From NCBI GenBank assembly GCA_961205875.1, contig OY540822.1:7752501-7816500 (forward strand): DNA of 64,000 nucleotides. Reading direction: 5' to 3'. The notes below the pieces were generated by a model, which saw only the letters and a list, made by a program, of their open reading frames with translations, was not told the origin of the DNA and searched no databases. The position numbers were made by a program, and so were the translations under genes. The stretch comes from Sialis fuliginosa. Its lineage: Eukaryota; Arthropoda; Insecta; Megaloptera; Sialidae. The number at the start of each line of letters is the position of its first letter. The stretch's first letter is position 1. Shown here one piece after another: positions 49,341 to 60,535 of the stretch.

Positions 49341-51756
49341 CAGGGCCGGCCGAACGGCCAGGCGACCCAGGCGATAGCCTGGGGCACCAATTTCGTGGGG
49401 GCGCCAATTGTTTTAAACTTATTTTCTATGCACGATTTTTTATGTTGCTTCCTAAAAATAAAAGAAAAAATAAATTACATTAATGACAAGAAATGGATCA
49501 CTGATAATATCATCTACGAAAGTGAAAAATTAAAAGATCTCTCAGTTAAAAAATTCACTTAATACAGACATTATGCATCAGATTTATGAAGATAAAAAAA
49601 AACACTATAACGAATATATAAAAAATGCTAAAAACATGTATCTAACCAACATCATAGATAATGCTGAAAATACATCAAAAATGAAATGGAAAATCATAAG
49701 AAATTTAATAGGAAAAAATGAACAGCGAAAAAAGATAACAAAAATGCATAATAGCACAGGTGAAGTAACTGATAACATTCAAGAAATAGTGAATATTTTT
49801 GGTAACCATTTTGTTAATATTGCTACAAAAAAAACACATAATGAATATGGCGTTAATTTACCAATGGATGGTCCGACAACTCTAAATAATAAAGACATAA
49901 CAATGTTTCTATTTCCAACCGATGAATACGAGATAAAAGATATTATAAGAAAATTGAAAAACACCATGTCTGCTGGAATAGATGAAATACCAGCAAAAGT
50001 AATAAAATATACAGCTGATACGATAGTACATACACTCGTATATTTGGCAAACTTGTCTATGGAACAGGGCACTTTTCCTTCGAACCTGAAAACATCAATT
50101 GTTATACCATTGCACAAAAAAGAAGATCAACTCAACATAGATAACTATAGACCGATATCAATAATAAAAACATTTGCTAAAATATTGGAAGGTTTAATGT
50201 ACAATCGAATATTAGATTTTATAAGAAAATTTAATTTATTAACAGTGTCAACATGGTTTCAGACCTAAACACTCTACATGCACAGCATGCTGCAATGCAG
50301 TTGAATATATTCATAAAAAACTCGACGAGAACTATATCGTCTCCACATTGTTCTTTGATCTTACATCAGCATTTGATTTAGTTAACCACTCGTTTTTACT
50401 AGAAAAATTAAATAGTCTCGGAATAAGAGAACAAGTGAATGACTGGTTCAAATCATACCTATTTAATAGAAATATAATAATCGATATCAGCGGAATAAAA
50501 TCTAACAAATACAATATTACTGAGGGAGTGCCACAAGGAAGTAATCTAGGTCCTATATTATTTCTCTTATATATTAATGATTTACCAGAAAACATATCTA
50601 CTGGGAAAATAATAATATATGCTGATGACACTACAATACTATTTTCAGCTAGATCAATGATAGACCTATCGGAACAAGGTAACAAGATTATGACCGAATT
50701 CACTAAATTGTGTAACAAAAATCATCTTATTTTAAATATACACAAGACTAATTATCTGGTATTCGATAAGCCCAATTTAACTAGAAATATAAATATTGTC
50801 TATAAGAATCAAGAGATCAACAGTGTATTAAAAACAAATTTTCTTGGAATCACATTAGACTCCAAAATGAAATGGCATGTACAAATTGATAGTGTTTTAT
50901 TATATTAAGCAATTGAAAAAAAACATTTGAAATAAATTCTTTTCTTTCGGTATATTATGCCTTTGCATATAGTGCTATTAAATACTGTGTTGTCTTATGG
51001 AGACATTCCCCTGAAGCGATCAGAATTTTCAGAGCTCAAAAAAGAATTTTAAGACTTATATTCAATATTGAATTTAGACAAAGTTGTAAACAAATTTTTA
51101 TAGACAATAACATTCTAACTTACTATAGTATCTACAGGGTGAGTCATATCAGGTGGAACAAACTTGAACCGTGGATTGAGAAAAATATTTTAAGCAAAAA
51201 ACATTATATAAACATGTGTCCGGAAATTTGTCATGAGGGGGCTACAGCCCTCCAAAAATTTTATTCAAAATTAGTTTTTATTTAATATCTGGAGAACCCA
51301 TTATGCTAAAGTTATGAAATTTGATACGGGGTTTAGTATTAATAAGTATTATTGATTTCCAGTATTACCCAACTATAATTTAGACCAGGGCTGTATGGGG
51401 CCAGTAGGCCCATCGATTTTTATCTAGTATTTTTTTGTTCTTTAATTTTTTCCTGTGTTAGACATTTGAATAAGACTGTATGACATAATATACACAAAAA
51501 TATACTTTGCTCATTTATCATAGGATAAAACGTTTACGAGAAATATGGATGCAAAAGAAAGGATGCTGAATTTTACTTAATACGGATGCTTCAAATTACA
51601 AAAAATATTTTTATATTCTTGTTCTATGATAAAAAATAAGACAAAAAAATAATAAAAATATACCTCCAAAAATTCATCCTTACCACCAAATAGCCATTTT
51701 AAGTATAGCTCAAAAAAAATCTCCCCTGGGGCACCAGAATCGCAAGACCGGCTCTG
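49341..51756. mobile_element. hAT-bounded element carrying a LINE, TSD ACGACAGA
   Basis: Left end cagggccggccgaacgg; right end in reverse complement cagagccggtcttgcga. A perfect 8-bp duplication acgacaga lies at 49333-49340 and 51757-51764. Subterminal gcctggggcacc / ggtgccccagg blocks mirror each other. Of 2,416 bp, about 1.66 kb (49475-51133) is a broken LINE on the plus strand and about 0.6 kb to its right contains further repeat sequence (from acagggtgagtcatatcagg at 51131). No hAT transposase is seen. Either the LINE inserted into the hAT, or the hAT ends mobilised a block with the LINE. Confidence 0.85.
49475..51133 (+). pseudogene. Non-LTR retrotransposon ORF2 (reverse transcriptase), broken
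   Basis: Reverse-transcriptase region of a jockey/CR1-type LINE in several frames. A stretch with KKWITDNI before 49573 and a 231-codon frame from 49573 carry the pre-RT region and RT motifs: IPAKVIKY, then LKTSIVIPLHKK and NYRPISI. A frame shift near 50250 moves to the next frame, with HGFR, then STLFFDLTSAFDLVNH, GVPQGSNLGPILFLLYINDL and the catalytic YADDT (about 50620). Downstream, another shift leads to the post-RT tail YYAFAYSAIKYCVVLW and FRAQKRILRLIF, ending abruptly at YSIY (51133) where another repeat begins. The endonuclease domain and 3' UTR are absent, so the copy is dead. LINE class follows from the motifs; the clade is uncertain. Confidence 0.85.
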
Positions 51757-51764
51757 ACGACAGA

Positions 51765-52990
51765 AAATGGTGCCCCGAATATTTAATTTACTTGATGTAC
51801 TGTATGTTTTCTTGATATGTGACATTTTTTCCAAGCAACATTTAATATAAATATCAAGTATATATTAATATAACTATAGTTAATAATTTAAATAAACAAA
51901 TTTTAAGAAAGAAATAGCCTATTTAAAATTATAATAAATTCGTTCTTAGATCAATAATAGAAACTCAAATAGTTTATGATTTTTAAGGGCTTATTATAAT
52001 ATAAAATAATAATAAGAATATTTAAAAAAAAATGCATTTTAAGTCAGTCAGTATTTTTTTTTTGTAAATAAGTACCTATACAAACGCATAAAATAGTAAT
52101 TATGTAAAATTTTACTGAAAAAAAAATCCGGTATTGTATTCATTAAGAATGCGCATTTTATGTACTTACATACAAATACTGTCACAAAGGTTTATAATAT
52201 TACATTGAAGGAAAAATAATAGAGCCATTTTAATCATTGATCCTTAGTCTGAACTAGTTGATTTTTAATTTTAAAACTGTCAACATAGACCGATGTTATA
52301 TTCGTAGCTATGTATAAATACTGAAATACGTCAAGTGAAAATGTTAATTTATTTATTTGTTGTGTCTCCTGAAACCCGTAGGTCTCTTTTTGACAGTTTT
52401 AATTTATTAAAAACCGCAAGAATGTATACCTTATATAATATGTATCATGGAAAATGATAGAGTGAAGACACGAATTCCTGGGATAATTACAGATCCACTA
52501 TGTCAACAAAAAATAACGACGAAGGAAATTTAGAACAGGTAATAAAGCCACTAATTATTACAATGTTTAATGGTAAACGGTGTTTTACCAAGATTCGGCT
52601 TTTGTGCGTAAGTCGAAGATGATACAACTGTGTTATTTTTAGCGAAATCGGCGGTGAAAAAAATTATTTATGTATTGTTTTTATGGCATAAAAAATTACA
52701 AATTAAAACTGAACATGATGTATTACTATGAAATATATTTAATAATACTGATTGATAAAATCAGAACATATGATTAAATGAGTGAAACTTGGTTACTAAA
52801 AATCGATTTGGGCTGTCAGAACTCTTAATATGAGTATCTCTAGTATAATATATGAAATATAAAACAAAATGGTGACTTTAGCGTTGCTACACTGAGTGCA
52901 TCATTTTTATTATGAGCTCTACTGCGGAAAACAGAACTTCCATGGATAAACATCCAGAACAAAAAAAAAATTCTCGTTAATTACATATAT
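51765..52990. other. Gene-free stretch
   Basis: A+T-rich; contains at about 52780-52850 the inverse copy of the repeat at 40400-40460 (gtgaaacttggttac, ctgtcagaactcttaatatgag, tatctctag). At about 52920 actgcggaaaac is the inverse of the gttttccgcagt found inside the adjacent tandem repeat. Confidence 0.4.
52780..52850 (-). repeat. Dispersed repeat (pair with 40400-40460)
   Basis: In reverse complement it reads agagatactcatattaagag, ttctgacagcc, and later accaagtttcactc, matching agagatactcatagtaagag, ttctgacagcc and gccaagtttcaatc near 40400-40460. About 12 kb apart and in opposite orientation. Confidence 0.6.
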
Positions 52991-53541
52991 GAGTTTTCCC
53001 ATAGAAGTACACACGATTTAAAAAAAAAATCACATTGAACAAAAAATCTCGTTTTTGACGAAAAAAACGACCTTAAATTATTTACAAAAAACCGTATTTA
53101 TTAACCAATTGTAAAAATTGTGTGTACTTCGATGTAAAATCTATCTAAGAAGTTACAGTTAAAATTTCAAGTCGATCGGATGGAAAATGGCCAAGATACG
53201 TTTTCCGCAGTATTTAAAAACGTGGTTTCAATAAAAATTAGTTTAAAGTTTGAAAAACTGAATTTTCCCATCGAAGTACACACGATTATTAAAAAATATC
53301 GATTTTTGCAAATTTTGTAGCACTTTGAACAAAAAATCGCGTTTTTGACGAAAAAAACGACCTTAAATTGTTTATAAAAAACCGTATTTATAAACTAATT
53401 GTGTGTACTTCGATGTAAAATCTATCTTAGAAGTTACAGTTAAAATTTCAAGTCGATCGGATGGAAAATGGCCAAGATACGTTTTCCGCAGTATTTAAAA
53501 ACGTGGTTTCAATAAAAATGAGTTTAAAGTTTGAAAACTGT
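52991..53541 (+). repeat. Tandem duplication, two units of about 270-281 bp
   Basis: Unit 1 (about 52991-53259) and unit 2 (about 53260-53541) share ttttcccatnGAAGTACACA-type starts, then aaaaatcgcgtttttgacga, accttaaattgtttataaaa, cttcgatgtaaaatctatct, ttcaagtcgatcggatgg and gttttccgcagtatttaaaa in the same order. Divergence is a few percent plus small indels. No coding frame. Confidence 0.85.
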
Positions 53542-54497
53542 TTTACTACATGCAAAACTTGACGTTAGTACCGTACTATGTTGGTTTGGCGGTTTTTGGT
53601 TGCTTATTTTGCTTCTGTTTTGGATTGAGACCGAATTACGGTGCCCCTTAACATTACCATATATTCTTTATCACTCATTTTTTACCTTTTTCACCATCTA
53701 GGTTGTTTCGTTCGTTCAGAGACACATTGGAAAGTGAGCTCTAAAAATTAAAAAAAACATTTTTTTGCTAATCATTATTTTTGAATATCATTTTTAAGAT
53801 GTTTATAGATCATTTAAGCCAATAAAAAAACTGTCAAAAATTAGTTAATACATTAGGTGTTCGCTAAATAGGAAATGTATGTTGCTTCCTCGCAATATCG
53901 AAGATACGAGAAGCTTTGTGATCGTTTCAGATTGAGACAAAAAAAATGTTCTCCGATTTCAAAATTTTAAATTGATTTATCCGTTTTACGTCAAGACAAA
54001 CACTTTTCGTTCCGTGTCTGTCTGTCTGTCCGCCCGTGTGTCCGTCTGTCCCCTGAATCCTTGTCACACGCATAATTCATGAACCACTGAACCGATATTA
54101 TTGAAATTTGGTCAAAATCATCAAAATCGTGTGTAAGGGGGAGGGGTGACATATTTATTTTTTCAAGATATCTCAAGAACGACATATTTTACGTGAAAAT
54201 TTTATAGAATCTTTTTTGTAGAGCATTGAATTTCCTATAATATGGGTCTACAACGTTTGTTGTAAAATATTCCCTTACAAAGATTTATCTCAATTTATTT
54301 TAAAAATTCGTGTTTTGTTTTTCTGAATTGATATTTGCTTGGATTTTTAAATCTTATTTTGACATTTGTCAAAAAATTAAAAATATACGAAAAAATACGA
54401 AAAAATAATCAGATGTGTCTTGAGAAAAATTTTGAACTAATATTTTTTAGTAAAATTGTATAAAAATTAAATGGTTAACCAATTCCAGGCAATTTAT
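53542..54497. other. Gene-free stretch with repeat scraps
   Basis: At 54000-54200 a CTGTCTGTCTGTCC run followed by aaccactgaaccgatattat, tgaaatttggtcaaaatc is a copy of the insect repeat seen at 35.4 kb. Otherwise A+T-rich. Confidence 0.45.
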
Positions 54498-54505
54498 CTC
54501 ATCAT

Positions 54506-55153
54506 TAAAGATTGGAAAAATAGTTTTTCAACTATTGCGAAAAATGCAACTATTGTAATTTTTATAACATATGTCCATTGATTTCAGAAAACTGATTTGA
54601 TTGAACCCAATTTGAAATCAACTATTTGCAACTATTTTAAAACTATTTGCCTTTTTTTATCCAACGTTAAAGATTTTGTATTGAAAAAAGTCATAATGAC
54701 AATGTTTGAAATAATTCTAATTATTAATATTGATTTTTTTCAAAAAAAAAAAAAATATTATACATGTTTATAGATAATAAACATAATATATATTTCTTGC
54801 GATTTCCTAATAAGTTTGAGTTTTATTCATACAATTCTTTGTAGATTTTTTTAGTTTTAAATATTTTTATAAATACTTTTTGTCTATTATACAGATATTT
54901 ATGTTGTGTTTTTACATATTTATTTAATTAATTTTTTAAATCTATCTAGAATTGACCATAACATGTTTTCCCCGAAAATTCCCGATTTGACACTTTTTAC
55001 TAATACGTTGATTTCACTAATTTATTGATTAAATCGAAAAAAATTGTAACTATTTTGATTAAAAAAAACTATTTGCCAACTATTTTACAGAAAAAAAAAT
55101 CAATTATATAGTAACTTTTTCATTTAAAATAACAACTATTTTTCCAATCTCTA
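54506..55153. mobile_element. hAT element, 648 bp, TSD CTCATCAT
   Basis: Left end taaagattggaaaaatagtt, right end in reverse complement tagagattggaaaaatagtt (19 of 20). Perfect 8-bp flanking duplication ctcatcat (54498-54505 and 55154-55161). The TA-GAGATnGG terminus is one of the two common hAT terminal types. The inside has many aactattt motifs in both orientations near the ends, candidate subterminal transposase sites. Non-coding. Confidence 0.92.
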
Positions 55154-55279
55154 CTCATCATTATCGGTTTTTATTTAAATTGTTCAATTGGTGAATTTAG
55201 CACGAGGAAGCAGATGTTTTTTTTAATATATTTATTGCATATTGAATAACTACTAAGAAAACAGTGGTGAGTTTGGCAT

Positions 55280-55591
55280 GTACCATTCTGTCATTGTTTC
55301 CAAACGACTTGTATCCGTCGATTGCAGCGGTAGTGCGCGAGTGTAGCGGCGTCAGAGAAGGACGACGCTGAACGTCGGAAAAGGACATGTAGTGTTGTGG
55401 GTACATTTAAAATACCGTACACAAACCGTTGTACACTCAACTGAACCAGACACCGTCACACTGTCTACTTGTCTGTCCGTCTGTCGAGAACTGTTGGACT
55501 TTTTGCTCAGTTTTGTTGGAGCTGTTTTTTGACGATCTTTTCTACGGCGGTCGGTGCTTGCTTCTTGTTTCATTTTCTCGGAGTTAAGGTA
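55280..55591 (+). promoter_or_regulatory. Candidate promoter/first non-coding exon, CpG-rich
   Basis: A block with clearly higher G+C and many CpG (cgtcgattgcagcggtagtg, cgtcagagaaggacgacgct, ctacggcggtcggtgcttg) stands out in otherwise A+T-rich DNA. It ends at gagttaag followed by gtaatttaaaat, a usable plus-strand splice donor at about 55589. Short ATG frames in it stop quickly, as expected of a 5' UTR. I infer a non-coding first exon and promoter of a plus-strand gene whose later exons lie beyond the window; the next 8.4 kb has none. A minus-strand reading is possible, and it could also be part of a repeat. Confidence 0.35.
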
Positions 55592-57344
55592 ATTTAAAAT
55601 AAATATTTTTATTTTGTTTTGCAATTAGTTTGTAGTTTGTTCGAAAAGTTTTGTTTTTATTTATATTTTATAAATGATATCAAATTGAATTATTTTTATA
55701 ATTATAAACGTATTTAATAATTAATAAAAATATATTTTTGATAGTATTTTCACAACTTTTAATAAATTAGAATTTATTTAAAATATATTAAGAAATTTAC
55801 AATATTAATATGTAAAATCAAAATTCTCATTTCAATACAATAAATATAATTCAGTTTATATTAATATAATATATATTTTTAATACCACTGAATTGTCGGC
55901 CTAGGACAACATCGTTTACATTAATCCACCAAGAAAAAAAAAACTATTACTCGTTTACGAAATCATGTATATATAGTACAACTATTTATATACATGGTCC
56001 TATTCTAGATAAAAAACTACAACAAAACTGTATTTTTATGGACTTTTCGACTATATCCTATATTAATATGTTAATATATTTCAACAAATAAACTTAATAA
56101 AAAAATGCATTTAAATACCTCTTTTAATAAACTTTCTATTTTTTTCCCTTTTTTTTTTTTAATATTTGTCACGAATTTCAACTTTATTAATTTTTGTACT
56201 AAAGTACTTAATCAGTGAAAGAATTTGATATTATTGCCTATAAATTAAAAAAAAGTTTTATCTTTTGCATGTAAAGTATATGCATTTTTATTTAAAATTT
56301 AAAAATTGAAATAAACTGTTATTTTAAATTGTATTAACGTAGATAAATTAATAAAATAATGTAAATATGTATTTATTAATAAAAACATGTAGCTCTTATT
56401 CGTAATATAATAAAACATGAACTGAATAGATGTGTTAAATATTTTCTTTTTGCTCAACTTGCGGTGAGAATATGATTTATTGTCTAAGTTCTAAACGTAG
56501 CTTGCGTGCATGAACCATAGGCGTCAATTATACATGTACAAGGGAGATTGCGAAACAGTTATATTGATAAAGAAAATGTATTTTACAAGCGAAAATCATT
56601 TGCATATTTTATGATATATATGTTACGTTAAAATGTCGAGTATAACTTCGAATTAGTAGGCATACATCAAATAAAATATTTTGCTGCTTTTATAAGTTAC
56701 TAAATATTTAAGTATGTAATTATATAGTAAAACTTCTGCATTTGCGAACTACATAAGTTTTAATTTGTGGACAAATAAATGTCAGAATTTTTAATTAATC
56801 TACATGGTTCGAGCTTATATTTGGCCAGCGGTTATTCTAAACTCTGGTGTAACTTTTTTCGATATTCATTTGTTCTATTGTTAAAATTCCGGAAATATTA
56901 AAAAATCAACTTGCTTTTAAATTTTACATTTTCCATTGTCGAAAACTACATCTAGTTTTAGTTTCTCTATTAAAAACTCCATTCAAAATTTTACGAATAA
57001 CTAGCAGTCAGCTTGCGGCGTTGCATAGTGAGAACAAATCAAAAACTGTTCAAAAAACGCTACAAACTACAATTATTATCCGATCAAGATGTTATTTTTT
57101 TTATATAATTGTATAAATTGTATAATTGAAAAAAACTGTCGATCCCGATTTTGGAAAAAAAAGTCAAATTTTGTTTATTTCAATTACAAACTGAATCATG
57201 ACATATAAACGTATTGGTCAGCAACATTATAAGGTACTGTCACCAGTGTTGAACATTTTTAAATTAAATGTACTGAATTAGAAATATTTATTGATATTTG
57301 ATTACTGCCATTACTGAATATTAATCAATATTCATAAAATTATA

Positions 57345-57384
57345 ATCAAATCACGCTGGTTTACAGTTGTAAAACAGCGTGATT
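57345..57384. repeat. Short hairpin
   Basis: aatcaaatcacgctg and cagcgtgatttgatg are perfect inverses around a gtttacagttgtaaaa loop. It could be a transposon end pair, a small hairpin or chance; nothing else supports a function. Confidence 0.6.
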
Positions 57385-57469
57385 TGATGATAATTTATTG
57401 ACAGTTATTGACAGTTGTCAACTGTAAAATTTATATTTTAACATCACTTATATTTAGTAATAGTCTGTT

Positions 57470-57582
57470 TTTTAAGTTGACCGTGACATTGACAGCTATC
57501 AACTGTTATATTCTATCTGTATCAAATTGCTTTTATTTCGATACAAAATCGATAATTAGCCATCGAAAAAGGTTTATGGAGT
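57470..57582 (+). repeat. Dispersed repeat shared with 34239-34360
   Basis: Blocks taagttgaccgtgacattga, cagctatcaactg and tattctatctgtatcaaatt match the copy upstream of the mariner relic. The 69-codon open frame spanning it is not a gene. Confidence 0.6.
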
Positions 57583-59883
57583 ATAATGTCTCTGACCAAG
57601 ACATTTACATGCCATAATTTCAAATCACTTTGTTATGGACATTAAAACTATTTGGCAATTTTTTTTGTAAAATCGGGCTCGACAGTTGTATTTCAAATTT
57701 AATAACGATTATTAAAAAAAAACGTCTTAATAATCTGCAGCGATTTTTGAACAGTAATTTTCTATCTCAATTGACATTTATATAAATTATAAAATCTATC
57801 TGTTAGTGTGTATTTTTATTAAATACATTCCCTGAAATTCACCTTTATAATAAAAACAGTTATGCAGATAAACTTAAAAAAATTGTTTGACACCTTGGAG
57901 GCTGAATTTCAGAAAATCTCTTAAAACGTAAACGTATAAAAGGAAAATACCCCTAAAATTTCACGATTCTAGTCCGTCAATCAGGATTTATTTCTTGTTA
58001 ACATTAATGTAGGTATTTATTATTTATGTAAACTCTGTCAAGGTGCATTAAATATTAAAAAAATGCAGAGAAAATAGCTTCAAAATTGTCCCTTTAAAAC
58101 AAGAAGTATATAATTTGTTTAAAATAATGTTTTATGCCCGTGCTTAAAGTTTACCTACAAAAAATTATAATTTTTTTGTTTGTTTTATGATCCTGCAAAT
58201 CTCCGGGAAATGAATGAAAATTCAATCTATAGAAGGCATTAAAAGTAGATATTAAACTTTAAAATGCTTTTTTCAACTCATGTTTGACCATTTTTATGTT
58301 TTATCGCAATTAAAAGTTTTGTAAGTTCGATTTAAAATTCGTATTTATTTTTGAAAAAAAATAATAAATAAATGAAAAACAAAAATGTACATTTAGAAAA
58401 CGTGGTTATTTCATCCATACAAAAAATTCAATAATTTGTATTCGTTTAAATTAAAATAAAGAAAAACTGCGTACCCTGCATTTATTAGGGTAAATTTTGA
58501 AACGAGAAAGCCTGTACTATGTTATAAAATAAGTTTATTAATAATATAGTTGTTTCACCCAACTCTGGTAATTCTAAACATTGAATTATAAATTCTTTGT
58601 TATTGTATGCAAATTAATGACGAAAATTCGAATAATAACATTTATAATTATTGTTTTCATGGTGTAAACGCTATAAATTATTAATATATATTAATGCCAA
58701 TTCATTTTAGATCAGTTTCAAAATGATTATACGAACTTATGTATATTTAAACTGTATTTTATGAGTTCGCGGTTTCAATTATTGCATCAGGGTGATTTCT
58801 ATTAACTTTTTTACGTAATCAGTAAGAGTGGTCAGTATGGCAATACTGCGGATTTGTAATATCCATAGATTATGAATTTTTGATTAGATTGAATTGTTCA
58901 TTGAATCACTTATAAAAAATATTGCAATTATATTATATTATATTATATTCTAAGCTCAAAAACTAAAATAATCTAGGTAAGTACCTATATATATTATTTA
59001 CAAATAAATAATACAATTATGATATATTATTGCTATATAAATGTAAATGTTATTATTTTATTAAAATTCAATAGAACTGATTAATTTTTTTAGATAAAAT
59101 ATAATATAAAATATTAAATAAAATGGGTTTTCGTTCCACTCTAATGTACATTTATTTAATGATTAATTTTTTTCTGCAATTTAAATTGAATGAGATAGAG
59201 TTTATTTCTACTTATAAATAAATCGCATAGATCTGATAAAAATGCGAAACTCAATACAAATCTATTGGTTAAAAATAGAATAATAGTTTTCAGGATCAAT
59301 TTTCAATTTATAATACCGTTAGTACGAGAAATCTACAATTCTAAGCACTCTTTCTTCGTACGATTTCGGTATTGAACTTAAAAATAATGTCAATAATACA
59401 ATGTAGGTAGGGATATGTTTATTTCTAGACCAGTGATACGTTGATATTTTCAGAAATACATTTACCAAAAATAAAATACAACCCTTTTCGGTAATATTTT
59501 TAACGTTCGAATTATAGCAGTTTGCCTGTATTTTATAACTTATATTTTATATAATATTTCCAGCAGGTATAATATATCATGTTTTTTTCTCAAGTATATC
59601 GTTCTCACGCATACATTTTGACTCTGACTTGCTATGTGAAGCATTTTTTCGTACAAGTAATTTCAGTCAAGTAATTTTTTATACTTGCGATAAAAAAACA
59701 TATTTAATCACAAACATATCTGCTTCTACAAAGTATGCTGTGCATTTATATACATATGTATATCATATTGAAAGTACATTTAATTGGCTAGGAAAATTCT
59801 GAAGAAGTTAAAGTGAATTTTGACTGAATGTACGAACATATACATTTTTCAACAAATATTTCCAATTTAGTAAATTTAATTAA

Positions 59884-60531
59884 GGGGGCAGACCCAGTTG
59901 GGACTTCCAAAAAAGCTCTTTTTTTGCCACGCATTAAAATAATTAATAACAAATGTTTTTCCACATGAAAGATATGTATTTACAGAAAACATTGTAATTT
60001 TTTTAAGGCAAAATATTAAAAAATAAGTGGGATACAGCAAATTTGGGAGGGGTCTAAAAAAAGTGTTTTGCCGTGATCACTGCTGCTCGTCACTAGATCA
60101 TCTGAAATAAAAAAAACATAAGGGATCATTAGCTAATGACATAATGCTCCGGATGAATTTTCACAAAATGGCGGATATTGAAAGTCAAAATTCTTTATTC
60201 GACTAAAATTTCACTCGCATTTTCGGCTATAAAAAATAATAATCACCCAAAAAAAAAAATCCTTGGTTCATCCTGAGGACAATTATGTATAGAATAAGTG
60301 AGAAAAATTTCAAACCAATCGGCAAAGCCGTTCTCAAGTTACAGTGATCACCGCGTTTAATGTTTTGAGTACAAATTGCATGCAGATAAAAAAATTATTT
60401 TGGAATTAACACTGAATCGTCTATGGACAGGACATTTGTCTGAAATTTTCAGAGAATACTTTTGAAATATTCTACTTTGAGAAAATGCAAAAAAAATTGA
60501 TTTTTTCAAAATTCTAACTGGATCTGCCCCC
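59884..60531. mobile_element. piggyBac-like MITE, 648 bp, TTAA TSD
   Basis: Left end gggggcagacccagtt and right end in reverse complement gggggcagatccagtt (15 of 16), each directly abutted by TTAA (59880-59883 and 60532-60535). TTAA targeting is characteristic of the piggyBac superfamily. There is no transposase, and the 66-codon open frame at 60357-60557 overruns the end and is not a gene. Confidence 0.85.
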
Positions 60532-60535
60532 TTAA

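Larger units (their letters stand above)
55592..59879. other. Gene-free A+T-rich stretch
   Basis: No coding exon. Contains a short hairpin at 57345-57384 (aaatcacgctg ... cagcgtgattt), the second copy of the mariner-associated repeat (57470-57582) and an ATATT run at 58929-58950. If the 55.3-kb block is a first exon, this is intron. Confidence 0.4.
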
